Shown here one piece after another: positions 7,205-13,706 of a stretch of 13,706 nucleotides of DNA. Under the pieces are notes generated by a model. That model made no database searches and had not been told where the DNA came from. It saw only the letters and a program-made list of their open reading frames with translations. This stretch comes from Desulfonema limicola (lineage in GTDB: Bacteria > Desulfobacterota > Desulfobacteria > Desulfobacterales > DYRC01): the NCBI GenBank assembly GCA_020718925.1, contig DYRC01000056.1, positions 1-13,706 on the forward strand. The letters are read 5' to 3'. How positions within the stretch are numbered: the first letter of the stretch is position 1; each line of letters begins with the position of its first letter. Position numbers and translations under genes: made by a program.

Positions 7205-7213
7205 AAAGGGGGG
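7205..7213 (+). promoter_or_regulatory. Ribosome binding site deciding the second-pilin start
   Basis: AAAGGGGGG ends six bases before the ATG at 7220. It supports that start over the longer frame from GTG at 7181, which would begin only four bases after the predicted transcription start and overlap this site. Confidence 0.65.
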
Positions 7214-7219
7214 ATGATC

Positions 7220-7603
7220 ATGAGACGATTTCACAGAAGGGAGAACGGATTCACATTTGTAGAATTGGCGCTGGTTGTTGCTATCATCGGAATTTTAGCG
7301 ACGATTGCACTTCCGAAATACATGAATTATCAGTGCAGGGCAAAGCAGACTGAGGCAGTACAGGGACTAGGCTCCCTTGCAAAATTTCAGGAGTCTTATC
7401 ATGTGTTGAATGATAAATACACACTCGATCTGGATGAAATCGGCTTCAGCATGAAAGGAAAAAAATACTATGATTTTTCAATGGTCAAAGCTGATGATAC
7501 GACTTTCAATGCCAAAGCGATCAGAACGATTTTCGACAAAGAAGACGAGTGGACAATTGATCAGACTCTGGCAATTAAAAATCCTAAAAATGCCTGTTAT
7601 TGA
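7220..7603 (+). CDS. Second type IV pilin (prepilin), paralogue of the upstream pilA
   Basis: The protein has 127 residues from this start. The frame extends upstream to a GTG at 7181 and an ATG at 7214, but the ribosome binding site and normal leader length favour 7220. The leader MRRFHRRENG is cut before Phe11; Glu15 is the conserved mature Glu5; the hydrophobic helix ends at Pro32. The two cysteines, Cys39 and Cys126 (mature 29 and 116), sit at the same places as in the first pilin, and both proteins share a NYQC(K/R)AKQ(S/T)EA motif and a K(N)xxNAC C-terminus, so they are paralogues. The mature form has 117 residues and a more charged tail. It has its own sigma-54 promoter and no terminator after it, and leads an operon of assembly-type genes. 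It may be a minor or alternative pilin; which of the two dominates is inferred only from expression signals. Confidence 0.93.
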   Translation: MRRFHRRENGFTFVELALVVAIIGILATIALPKYMNYQCRAKQTEAVQGLGSLAKFQESYHVLNDKYTLDLDEIGFSMKGKKYYDFSMVKADDTTFNAKAIRTIFDKEDEWTIDQTLAIKNPKNACY

Positions 7604-7685
7604 GCCGCTTACTCTTGAAATTTTATAAAGATGATTTATTTATTTTTGTAAATATCTTTGAAGCAAGAAAGGGAGCTCAATAAAA

Positions 7686-8399
7686 ATGAAAAAGAGACTT
7701 CTTTCTCTGGTAATGGTGTTGTGCGTTCTGCTGGTGTGTACGATTCTTCTGCAAACGCGCTTACTTGACCATCGTAACAGTGAACGGGCGCAGGTTCCGG
7801 GCTGTCCGTGGTGCGATGATAAAACCAGAACAGAAGATGTTGTTTATCTTCCTGTCAGCACATCCGTTATTCGCTTGTTTTCACCGGCTGATCCTCATTT
7901 CATAGCCGATTTGGTATGGATGAGGACAGCTTATTATTTCGGAAAACACGCGCTCACAGACCGTCAATATCCTTATTTATTGAATCTGCTTGATGTTATC
8001 ACAGACCTTTCTCCGCGCTGGGAAAAGCCGTATCTTTTCGGCGCTGTGGCTATCCCTACTGAAACGGAAAATTATTCAGACGGATTTTATATTATTGACA
8101 AAGGGTTAGCACATCATCCCGATAGCTGGGAACTCTGGTTTTTCAAAGGATATTATCTCTGGAAATCCGGAAACAATATAGCGGCTGCCGAAGCGGTTCA
8201 TAAAGCCTCTGTCTGCCGCGGTGCGCCGATTTATCTGGCAAATCTGTCTGCCACGTTTGCTACCGGCGCAGGCAAAAAAGAAATGGCAATCCGATTTTTG
8301 GAAGAAGCGTTAAAAAATATACAGGATCCCGTTCAGCGCAAGATTCTTTTGAAAAAAATGCAGGAGGTAATGAAACGAGATGACAAACATGGCTCTTGA
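7686..8399 (+). CDS. Membrane-anchored TPR-like protein in the PilG position of a pilus ABC-transporter operon
   Basis: This 237-residue protein has one N-terminal membrane helix (about 5-22, preceded by KKR), so the rest is probably periplasmic. Just after the helix it has a CPWC motif (40-43). Helical TPR-like repeats cover about 75-225, with segments such as HPDSWELWFFKGYYLW typical of solenoid helices. AAAGGGAG lies ten bases before the ATG. It overlaps the ABC ATPase start by 20 bases, so the two are translationally coupled. In Myxococcus xanthus, pilG lies between pilA and the ABC genes pilH and pilI and is needed for pilus biogenesis; the position here matches, but I cannot confirm sequence homology. 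It probably forms part of the same complex as the next two products. Confidence 0.72.
   Translation: MKKRLLSLVMVLCVLLVCTILLQTRLLDHRNSERAQVPGCPWCDDKTRTEDVVYLPVSTSVIRLFSPADPHFIADLVWMRTAYYFGKHALTDRQYPYLLNLLDVITDLSPRWEKPYLFGAVAIPTETENYSDGFYIIDKGLAHHPDSWELWFFKGYYLWKSGNNIAAAEAVHKASVCRGAPIYLANLSATFATGAGKKEMAIRFLEEALKNIQDPVQRKILLKKMQEVMKRDDKHGS
8362..8367 (+). promoter_or_regulatory. Internal ribosome binding site of the ABC ATPase
   Basis: AGGAGG inside the 3' end of the TPR gene lies 12 bases before ATG 8380 (21 before ATG 8389). An in-frame TAA at 8368-8370 excludes any earlier start. The spacing is long, which fits partial reliance on translational coupling. Confidence 0.6.
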
Positions 8400-9315
8400 A
8401 TGGAATAAGGTGAATTTTTCTGTCAGACAGGGCTTTTGGATGACATCGCGCAAAATTATTCACGAGATGGACATCCGGGTTCCTGCGGGAAGTGTTTTGG
8501 GATTGGTGGGACCTAACGGCGCGGGCAAAACCACGACCATCAAACTCGGCGCAGGGCTTTTGTATCCTGATGCAGGTCAGGTGCTGATTCACGGCAAACC
8601 GGCTGTTGACGCGGCTTCAAGAAGAACTCTGGGACTTCTGACCGAAACTCAGTATATTTATCCGCATCTCAAACTCAGAGAATGGCTGGTCATGCTGGCA
8701 GGATTTTCCGGCTTAAAAGGCAGTGATTGCACAAAACAGGTAGAAAAAACCCTCAGTTTGGTGGAATTGGATGATCGGGCGCATCAGATGATGTTCACGC
8801 TCTCCAAAGGACAGCTTCAGCGAGCCGGATTAGCACAGGCGTTGATTCATCAGCCGGATATTCTGATGCTGGATGAGCCGATGAGCGGGCTGGATCCGTA
8901 TTGGCGGTATCGGATGCAGAAAATCCTGCTGGATTTCAAATCCGCAGGCGGCACGATTCTGTTCAGCTCTCATATTCTTGCCGATGTGGAGCGGCTATGC
9001 GATCAGGTGGCATTGATTGAAGGCGGGCGCCTGAGATGGATAGGGCGGTTGTCGGATATGCAGCGCAATATCAGAGGCTATGAGGCGATTTGCCGCATGT
9101 CAGATCCTGAAGTTCTCAAACCGGTTGCTCAGGAAATGGTGTTGCAGCCCGAAGGACAATGGCAGGTTTCTTTGTCTATCGCTCATAAAGACGAACTGTT
9201 GCGGCTGGCATCATCAGGGCTTGTCAATCTTGAATCTCTGCGTCCCATTCAGGATGAGATCGAAGAAGTTCTTTTCAGTTTTTCAGGCAAAAAAGATGCA
9301 AAGGAGCAGCTATGA
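8380..9315 (+). CDS. ABC transporter ATP-binding protein (PilH-like)
   Basis: A 311-residue ABC ATPase with all core motifs: Walker A GPNGAGKT (44-51), Q-loop Gln91, signature LSKGQ (141-145, Lys in place of the usual first Gly), Walker B ILMLDEP (161-167) with D-loop SGLDP, and H-loop His198. After the nucleotide-binding domain (to about 215) comes a C-terminal extension of about 95 residues, as in CcmA/DrrA-type ATPases that pair with ABC-2 permeases. It overlaps the upstream TPR gene by 20 bases and the permease by four (ATGA), so the three are coupled. In Myxococcus xanthus the equivalent PilH is required for type IV pilus formation. The transported substrate is unknown here; a pilus component, a glycan lipid or an assembly factor are all possible. 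The ATPase call is certain; the PilH link is inferred from gene order. Confidence 0.95.
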   Translation: MTNMALEWNKVNFSVRQGFWMTSRKIIHEMDIRVPAGSVLGLVGPNGAGKTTTIKLGAGLLYPDAGQVLIHGKPAVDAASRRTLGLLTETQYIYPHLKLREWLVMLAGFSGLKGSDCTKQVEKTLSLVELDDRAHQMMFTLSKGQLQRAGLAQALIHQPDILMLDEPMSGLDPYWRYRMQKILLDFKSAGGTILFSSHILADVERLCDQVALIEGGRLRWIGRLSDMQRNIRGYEAICRMSDPEVLKPVAQEMVLQPEGQWQVSLSIAHKDELLRLASSGLVNLESLRPIQDEIEEVLFSFSGKKDAKEQL

Positions 9316-10094
9316 ACAGTATTTTATTTTCTCAGATATGGGCATTGGCGCTCAATGTGTGGCGCGAATCAGTCCGGGATAAACTGGTGCAGATATTGGC
9401 GGCTTCCGGCATACTGCTCATGCTGGTCTCTTTGGTATTCGGAAATATGGCTATCGGCGGACAGAATCGCATCTTGCAGGATATGAACTTCTGGGTGCTG
9501 GGAATCTGGGGGCTGGTGGCTGTTTTATATATGGGATCCAATATTGTCAAAAACGAGCTTCAGCGAAAAACGATCTATCTGATTCTGGCAAGACCTGTCA
9601 ACCGCTCCGCGTTTCTGACGGGCAAATTTTTCGGCATGGCATTGGTCTTAACCACGACGTTCTGTCTGCTTGCCCTTGCCGGATTAACCCTGATGCAGCT
9701 TAAAGGAATTGCGATAACATCCAAGCATGTATGGGCATTGGTCTTTATTTGGGGCGAATGGATTCTGCTTGCCGCAATCAGTCTGTTTTTTGCCAGTTTT
9801 ACCTCGCCGATGCTGCATAATTTCTTCTTGGTCGGCATCAGTTTTTTAGGGCATTGGAGTAATGATCTGCGGATTTTTTCCGAAAATACCAAAGACCTGC
9901 TTATCAAAGGACTTCTGAATGCGATTTATCATATTCTTCCGAATCTGGAGGCGTTGAATTTTCGGGAAGCCGCTCTGTATAACGATGTTATAACTTCTTC
10001 GGTACTGACGCAGGGTGCGCTGGTGCTGCTCGGCTGGACGCTTTCCGCTCTGATAGCGGCTAATATCGTGTTTATCCGCCGCAGACTTCTGTAA
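9312..10094 (+). CDS. ABC-2-type permease subunit (PilI-like)
   Basis: A 260-residue membrane protein with about six hydrophobic segments (roughly residues 27-45, 60-75, 104-128, 141-160, 165-180 and 231-252). The motif NELQRKTIYLILARPVNRSAFLTGK after the second segment is the coupling-helix signature of ABC-2 permeases (NosY/CcmB-like). AAGGAG lies five bases before the ATG, and the ATG overlaps the ATPase stop by four bases. With the ATPase it would form the inner-membrane transporter, corresponding to PilI of Myxococcus. It ends with a basic tail (RRRLL). The next gene starts four bases after its stop. Confidence 0.9.
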   Translation: MNSILFSQIWALALNVWRESVRDKLVQILAASGILLMLVSLVFGNMAIGGQNRILQDMNFWVLGIWGLVAVLYMGSNIVKNELQRKTIYLILARPVNRSAFLTGKFFGMALVLTTTFCLLALAGLTLMQLKGIAITSKHVWALVFIWGEWILLAAISLFFASFTSPMLHNFFLVGISFLGHWSNDLRIFSENTKDLLIKGLLNAIYHILPNLEALNFREAALYNDVITSSVLTQGALVLLGWTLSALIAANIVFIRRRLL

Positions 10095-10098
10095 CGGG

Positions 10099-11721
10099 AT
10101 GCCCATGAAAAAGTTCAACGCGGCTTTGACAGCAGTGCTTGTCTTTTTAATCGGTGCAGCAATTCTTCTTTCTCTTGTGCCGCCGGTCGGCAGAGATGAT
10201 CTGATTCATCATCTGGCAGTCCCCAAACTCTATCTCAGCCACGGCGGCATATATGAAATTCCCAACTTAGATTTTTCCTATTACCCCATGAATCTGGATT
10301 TGCTCTATCTCATTCCGCTGTATTTCGGAAACGACATTGCCCCCAAATTGATTCACTACAGCTTTGCGTTGCTGACCGCTTGGCTTATTTTTCGGTATTT
10401 GCGGCGCAGAATCAATCTTACTTACGCGCTGATCGGCGTTATTCTCTTTCTTTCTGTTCCGATCATCATCAAGCTCTCTATCACGGCGTATGTGGATTTG
10501 GGATTGGTGTTTTTTTCAACCGCCGCGCTGCTGCTGATTTTGGAATGGATTGATAGCGGATTTCGCGCTAAATATCTGATTCTTTCAGCGATCTCCTGCG
10601 GACTGGCATTGGGAACAAAATACAATGCGCTGATTATTTTTTTTCTGCTGACGCTGTTTGTGCCGTTTCTGTGTTCGGGCTATATCAAAGATAATCTCTC
10701 AGATATGATACATTCTATCAAACACGGCGTTATTTATGCGGTCATCGCGCTGCTCATATTTTCACCCTGGATGATCCGAAACTGGGCATGGACACATAAT
10801 CCGATTTATCCGCTGTATAATAGCCGATTCAATCCTGCTACTAGATCTGAAACCACCGGCGCACCGAAAAAAAGCTACGGACTTTTTACTTTCAGAGGTG
10901 TTTTATATGATGAAAGCGCGTGGGAAATGGCGCTGCTGCCCATACGAGTCTTTTTTCAGGGAGAAGATGGAAATCCGAAATATTTTGATGGAAAACTCAA
11001 TCCTTTTCTGCTGTTACTGCCCATAGCCGCGTTTTACCGCCCTGAAGAAGAACTGAGAGTCCGTAGAGAGAAAAAAATTCTCCTGACGTTTTCAATTTTA
11101 TTGTTTACATTTACCTTCTTTACAACCGTGCTGAGAGTGCGGTATCTTGTCCCCATGATTCCGCCGCTGGTTATATTGTCCGTATTCGGATTGAAAAATA
11201 TCGCTCAGGCAAATAAATGGCTGATGTCGTTTGCCTTATCCGTGTTTCTCATACTCAATGGTCATTATATTGTTACCCAGTTCAACTATGTGAAACCCAT
11301 TGAATATCTTAGCGGAAATATCAGCAGAGACGATTATATTCTCCGCTATCGTCCAGAACATGCTGCCATGCAGTATATCAACAAAAATCTTCCCGATACT
11401 GCGGTGATTTTATTTGCGTTCACCGGCAACAGAGGCTATTATTGCGACAGAAAATATCTTTTGGATGCGCCGACCAACACGACCAGCATGTTGACAGCGA
11501 TTCTGAATCGTGCGGATAGTCCTGAAAGTCTCATGGCGGAACTCAGGCAAAAAGGCATCACGCATTTTCTGATCGGGGCGGATTTGTTCACCAGTTGGAT
11601 AAATGAGCAGCTTTCCCAAAAACAACAAGTCATTATCAGAGAATTTCTTCAAAAATATGTCTCCAAATTGTTTTTTGAAAAAGGCTACGCAGTGCTGAAA
11701 ACGGAGTATCCCGATGTATAA
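10099..11721 (+). CDS. GT-C membrane glycosyltransferase (ArnT/PMT-like)
   Basis: A 540-residue polytopic membrane protein. After the first helix (about 8-26) the outer loop carries PPVGRDDLIHHL; the acidic pair Asp33-Asp34 sits where GT-C enzymes of the PMT/ArnT class have catalytic residues. About ten hydrophobic segments follow up to about residue 395, then a soluble periplasmic domain (about 400-540). Such enzymes take a sugar from a polyprenyl-phosphate donor and transfer it to protein or lipid outside the membrane. The next gene, overlapping by eight bases, encodes a likely donor-making enzyme, which strongly links the two. The start may be ATG 10099 or ATG 10105 (MPMKK); no good ribosome binding site decides. 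The acceptor could be pilin, the large surface protein or a lipid-linked glycan. Confidence 0.82.
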   Translation: MPMKKFNAALTAVLVFLIGAAILLSLVPPVGRDDLIHHLAVPKLYLSHGGIYEIPNLDFSYYPMNLDLLYLIPLYFGNDIAPKLIHYSFALLTAWLIFRYLRRRINLTYALIGVILFLSVPIIIKLSITAYVDLGLVFFSTAALLLILEWIDSGFRAKYLILSAISCGLALGTKYNALIIFFLLTLFVPFLCSGYIKDNLSDMIHSIKHGVIYAVIALLIFSPWMIRNWAWTHNPIYPLYNSRFNPATRSETTGAPKKSYGLFTFRGVLYDESAWEMALLPIRVFFQGEDGNPKYFDGKLNPFLLLLPIAAFYRPEEELRVRREKKILLTFSILLFTFTFFTTVLRVRYLVPMIPPLVILSVFGLKNIAQANKWLMSFALSVFLILNGHYIVTQFNYVKPIEYLSGNISRDDYILRYRPEHAAMQYINKNLPDTAVILFAFTGNRGYYCDRKYLLDAPTNTTSMLTAILNRADSPESLMAELRQKGITHFLIGADLFTSWINEQLSQKQQVIIREFLQKYVSKLFFEKGYAVLKTEYPDV

Positions 11722-12661
11722 AGGCAAAACCATAGCAATTGTCATTCCCGCGCATAATGAAGCCACTCAGATCGGCAGAGTAATTGATACCTTGCCGGAT
11801 ATTGTGGATCATATCGTGATTGTGGATGACGTAAGCTCGGACAATACGGTTGAGGTTATCGAACAATATCGGCAGAAAAACGATAAAATCACGCTGATTG
11901 AGCATCAGCAGAATCAGGGCTGCGGCGGCGCGTTGGCAACCGGCTACAAATGGGCGGCGCAGATCGGCGTTGATGTGGCAGTCAGAATGGACGGAGACGG
12001 TCAGATGAATCCTGCCGATCTGCCCGCGCTGCTCGATCCGGTTGTCGAAGATAAAACCGATTATGCCAAAGGAAATCGCTTAGTCAGCGGAGAAGCATAT
12101 CAGCGGATGCCCAAAATCAGATATTTCGGCAATGCGTTCTTATCCCTATTGACCAAAATTGCCTCCGGCTACTGGCATATTGCGGATTTTCAGTCAGGAT
12201 ATACCGCGATGAACCGCAAAGTGCTTCAGAGCATTGACTGGGATAAGATGTATAAACGCTACGGGCAGCCCAATGATCTGATTATCCGGTTAAATGTCTG
12301 CAATTTAAGAATAAAAGATGTTCCGATTGAGCCGGTGTATAATGTCGGCGAAAAGTCCGGGATGAATGTCGGCAAGGTGGTGTTTACCATCAGTTGGATG
12401 CTGCTTCGCATGTTTTTCTGGCGAATGAAGGAAAAATATATTATCCGGGACTTCCATCCCCTGATTTTCTTTTATCTGCTGGGGATTTCATTCGGTCTGT
12501 TATCCGTATTTCTGTTTTGGAGATTGTTTATATTCTGGTATCTCTGGGGAGTGATTCCGCGTGTCAACGCGCTTGCTGCCATGTTTTCATTTATGAGCGC
12601 GAGCCAATTTACCTTATTTGCCATGTGGTTTGATATGGAAGCCAACAAAGGATTGAAATAA
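11714..12661 (+). CDS. GT2 glycosyltransferase, polyprenyl-phosphate sugar synthase type
   Basis: A 315-residue GT-A fold enzyme with a C-terminal membrane anchor. IVIPAHNEA (9-17), IVDDVSSDNT (36-45) and MDGDGQMNP (92-100, holding the metal-binding DGD) are the signature of dolichyl/undecaprenyl-phosphate mannose or glucose synthases. Two or three hydrophobic segments follow (about 220-235, 249-278, 287-305), as in the membrane-anchored subfamily. It would transfer a hexose from a nucleotide sugar to polyprenyl phosphate on the cytoplasmic face, making the donor for the GT-C enzymes in this locus. CGGAG lies seven bases before the ATG, and the gene overlaps the upstream GT-C gene by eight bases. 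The sugar cannot be told from sequence. Confidence 0.9.
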   Translation: MYKGKTIAIVIPAHNEATQIGRVIDTLPDIVDHIVIVDDVSSDNTVEVIEQYRQKNDKITLIEHQQNQGCGGALATGYKWAAQIGVDVAVRMDGDGQMNPADLPALLDPVVEDKTDYAKGNRLVSGEAYQRMPKIRYFGNAFLSLLTKIASGYWHIADFQSGYTAMNRKVLQSIDWDKMYKRYGQPNDLIIRLNVCNLRIKDVPIEPVYNVGEKSGMNVGKVVFTISWMLLRMFFWRMKEKYIIRDFHPLIFFYLLGISFGLLSVFLFWRLFIFWYLWGVIPRVNALAAMFSFMSASQFTLFAMWFDMEANKGLK

Positions 12662-12676
12662 AAGGAGAACGACATA

Positions 12677-13432
12677 ATGCCAAAAATGATGCCCACAGAC
12701 GACATGGATGTTACGCAGATTCCGGGACCCGGAACATTTCAGTTTTCCGCAGTCCGACCGGAAAATCTGGGCGCGACAGAATATACGCTGGTCAGCATTG
12801 TGGTGGATGAAACCGGCAGCGTGTTTCATTTTGCAACTGAACTGCTCAATACGGTCAAATCCATTATAGAAGCCTGCCAGAAAAGCCCCAGAGCCGAAAA
12901 TCTGATGATCCGGCTGCTCAGTTTTAACGATAAAGTTACGGAAATTCACGGATTCAAGCCGCTTTCCACGATTAATTCCAAAGATTATAAGCCGTTTACG
13001 CCTGATGGCATCACCGCGCTCTATGATGCGGTGTATTCGGCAGTCAGTGCGACTCTGCTGTATGCCAAGCTGTTAAGCGATCAGGATTTTGATGTGAATG
13101 CGGCAATTTATATCATCACAGACGGCATGGATAATAAATCGCTGATTACGCCCGCGATGATTGCGGATAAAATCAAAAAAGCCAAAATCGGAGAAGATAT
13201 TGAATCCATGATTACGGTTCTGGTAGGGCTGAAAGATCCGAAAGATAAATCAAACGATGTGAGCAAGGCATTGGAAAAATTTCAGAAACAAGCGCATCTC
13301 ACGCAATATGTTGATGCCGGAGACGCCACGCCGAAACGACTTGCAAAACTCGCGCAGTTTGTGAGCCAGAGCATTGCCAGCCAGAGTCAGGCATTAGGCA
13401 CGGGCGCGGCGTCTCAGCCTTTGACCTTCTGA
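12677..13432 (+). CDS. Cytoplasmic von Willebrand factor A (vWA) domain protein
   Basis: A 251-residue single-domain protein without a signal peptide or membrane helix. The MIDAS metal site is complete: DETGS (Asp44, Thr46, Ser48; Thr replaces the first Ser of DxSxS), Thr113 in DGITALYD, and Asp149 in IITDGMDN. The vWA fold covers about residues 35-235; a Ser/Ala/Gln-rich tail follows. AAAGGAG overlaps the stop of the upstream glycosyltransferase and lies nine bases before the ATG, so it is probably the last gene of the operon. Cytoplasmic vWA proteins usually bind partner proteins through the metal, often with MoxR-type ATPases, kinases or phosphatases; none is encoded here. Its link to pilus assembly or glycosylation rests only on position. 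Fold is secure, function unknown. Confidence 0.85.
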   Translation: MPKMMPTDDMDVTQIPGPGTFQFSAVRPENLGATEYTLVSIVVDETGSVFHFATELLNTVKSIIEACQKSPRAENLMIRLLSFNDKVTEIHGFKPLSTINSKDYKPFTPDGITALYDAVYSAVSATLLYAKLLSDQDFDVNAAIYIITDGMDNKSLITPAMIADKIKKAKIGEDIESMITVLVGLKDPKDKSNDVSKALEKFQKQAHLTQYVDAGDATPKRLAKLAQFVSQSIASQSQALGTGAASQPLTF

Positions 13433-13441
13433 CTCACCTAA

Positions 13442-13527
13442 CCCCCCCAGCCCCCTTCCCTGAAAGGGAAGGGGGAGAAATCCTGATGACTCCCCCTCTC
13501 CGTTCCGGGGAGGGGTCGGGGGAGGGG
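13442..13527. repeat. Tandem G/C-rich palindromes between convergent genes; probable bidirectional terminator
   Basis: The first hairpin has a perfect 10-pair stem (13451-13460 with 13466-13475; an 11th T-A pair leaves loop GAA). The second pairs 13493-13501 with 13507-13515 (one G-U) around GTTCC and is followed by another G-rich run to 13527. There is no T-run. The elements fill the gap between the vWA stop and the stop of the - strand gene, and resemble the palindrome at 3938-3972 and C/G-rich intergenic repeats scattered in many bacterial genomes. Confidence 0.65.
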
Positions 13528-13706
13528 TCAGCGTGAACTCACCACATTCATGCCGTTTTTCACTTCTGCTGCCTCAATATATCCGACGCCTCCGGGCGTG
13601 GACTGCACAAACTGAATCACTGCCGCGCTGCTGTCTAATTCCTTCGGCGGTGTGCCTTTGCCGATATATCGCCGAACTGTCCAGTATGCGATATATTTTT
13701 CATCAT
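13528..13706 (-). CDS. C-terminal end of a phosphate-binding (PstS-like) periplasmic protein, truncated by window edge
   Basis: Reading the - strand, the frame is open from the window edge to TGA at 13530-13528, giving 58 residues. The sequence includes RRYIGKGTPPKELDSSAA, then VIQFVQSTPGGVGYIEAAEV. The pattern ...F(L/I)GK...S-x-VASTPGAIGYI is the conserved C-terminal part of the PstS/PBP-like phosphate-binding family (PF12849). It is convergent with the vWA gene and separated by the palindromes, so it belongs to another transcription unit that starts beyond the window. It may be a true phosphate-transport PstS or one of the short PBP-like proteins often found in Desulfobacterota. The family call comes from motif recall on a short piece. 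Confidence 0.65.
   Translation of the reverse strand, partial: DEKYIAYWTVRRYIGKGTPPKELDSSAAVIQFVQSTPGGVGYIEAAEVKNGMNVVSSR

Noticed and set aside
7181..7219. GTG start at 7181 for the second pilin
   Set aside because: It would start about four bases after the predicted transcript start, lacks a ribosome binding site, and would give an abnormal hydrophobic extension ahead of the prepilin leader.
7604..7685. Separate promoter or terminator between the second pilin and the TPR gene
   Set aside because: TTGAAA near 7616 has no convincing -10 partner, and the AT-rich inverted repeat AAAGAT...ATCTTT has a bulge and no T-run, so a single operon is the simpler reading.

Overview
The window looks like chromosomal DNA from a Gram-negative, probably Desulfobacterota (deltaproteobacterial) organism, perhaps of the filamentous or multicellular sulfate-reducer kind. 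This rests on recognised protein families (class IVa pilins of the deltaproteobacterial type, a Myxococcus-like order of pilin then ABC-transporter genes, a large DUF4114/dockerin surface protein) and on moderate GC with AT-rich control regions. It is an inference; no marker gene is present.

Region 1 (1-3930): the nearly complete 3' part of a gene for a ~1,300-residue exported modular protein. It carries a signal peptide, an SdrD-B-like domain, a PKD domain, a glycine-rich repetitive middle, an Ig-like domain, thrombospondin type-3 calcium repeats, DUF4114 and a C-terminal dockerin. Only the first codon or few codons lie outside the window. Base composition shifts inside the gene at about 2450.

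Region 2 (3931-4783): about 850 bases without a gene. It holds a G/C-rich palindromic repeat, a strong terminator, further small palindromes, then a very AT-rich control region for pilA. That region contains a distal sigma-54-like -24/-12 site, four TGACA/TGTCA half-sites about one helical turn apart, a separate TGACA/TGTCA palindrome, phased A-tracts, and a near-perfect sigma-54 promoter 92 bases before the pilA start codon.

Region 3 (4784-13432): a type IV pilus and glycosylation locus, all on the + strand. In order: pilA; a terminator; a TMTC-like membrane glycosyltransferase with TPRs; a second sigma-54 promoter; a second pilin; a membrane-anchored TPR protein; an ABC ATPase; an ABC-2-type permease; a GT-C membrane glycosyltransferase; a GT2 polyprenyl-phosphate-sugar synthase-like enzyme; and a cytoplasmic vWA protein. 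From the second pilin on, genes overlap or lie close together with no visible terminator, so they are probably one operon. The pilin-TPR-ATPase-permease order recalls pilA-pilG-pilH-pilI of Myxococcus xanthus. The three glycosyltransferases together suggest a route that loads sugar onto a polyprenyl carrier and transfers it to pilin or another exported protein.

Region 4 (13433-13706): two strong G/C-rich hairpins between convergent genes, then the C-terminal end of a phosphate-binding (PstS-like) periplasmic protein on the - strand, running off the window.
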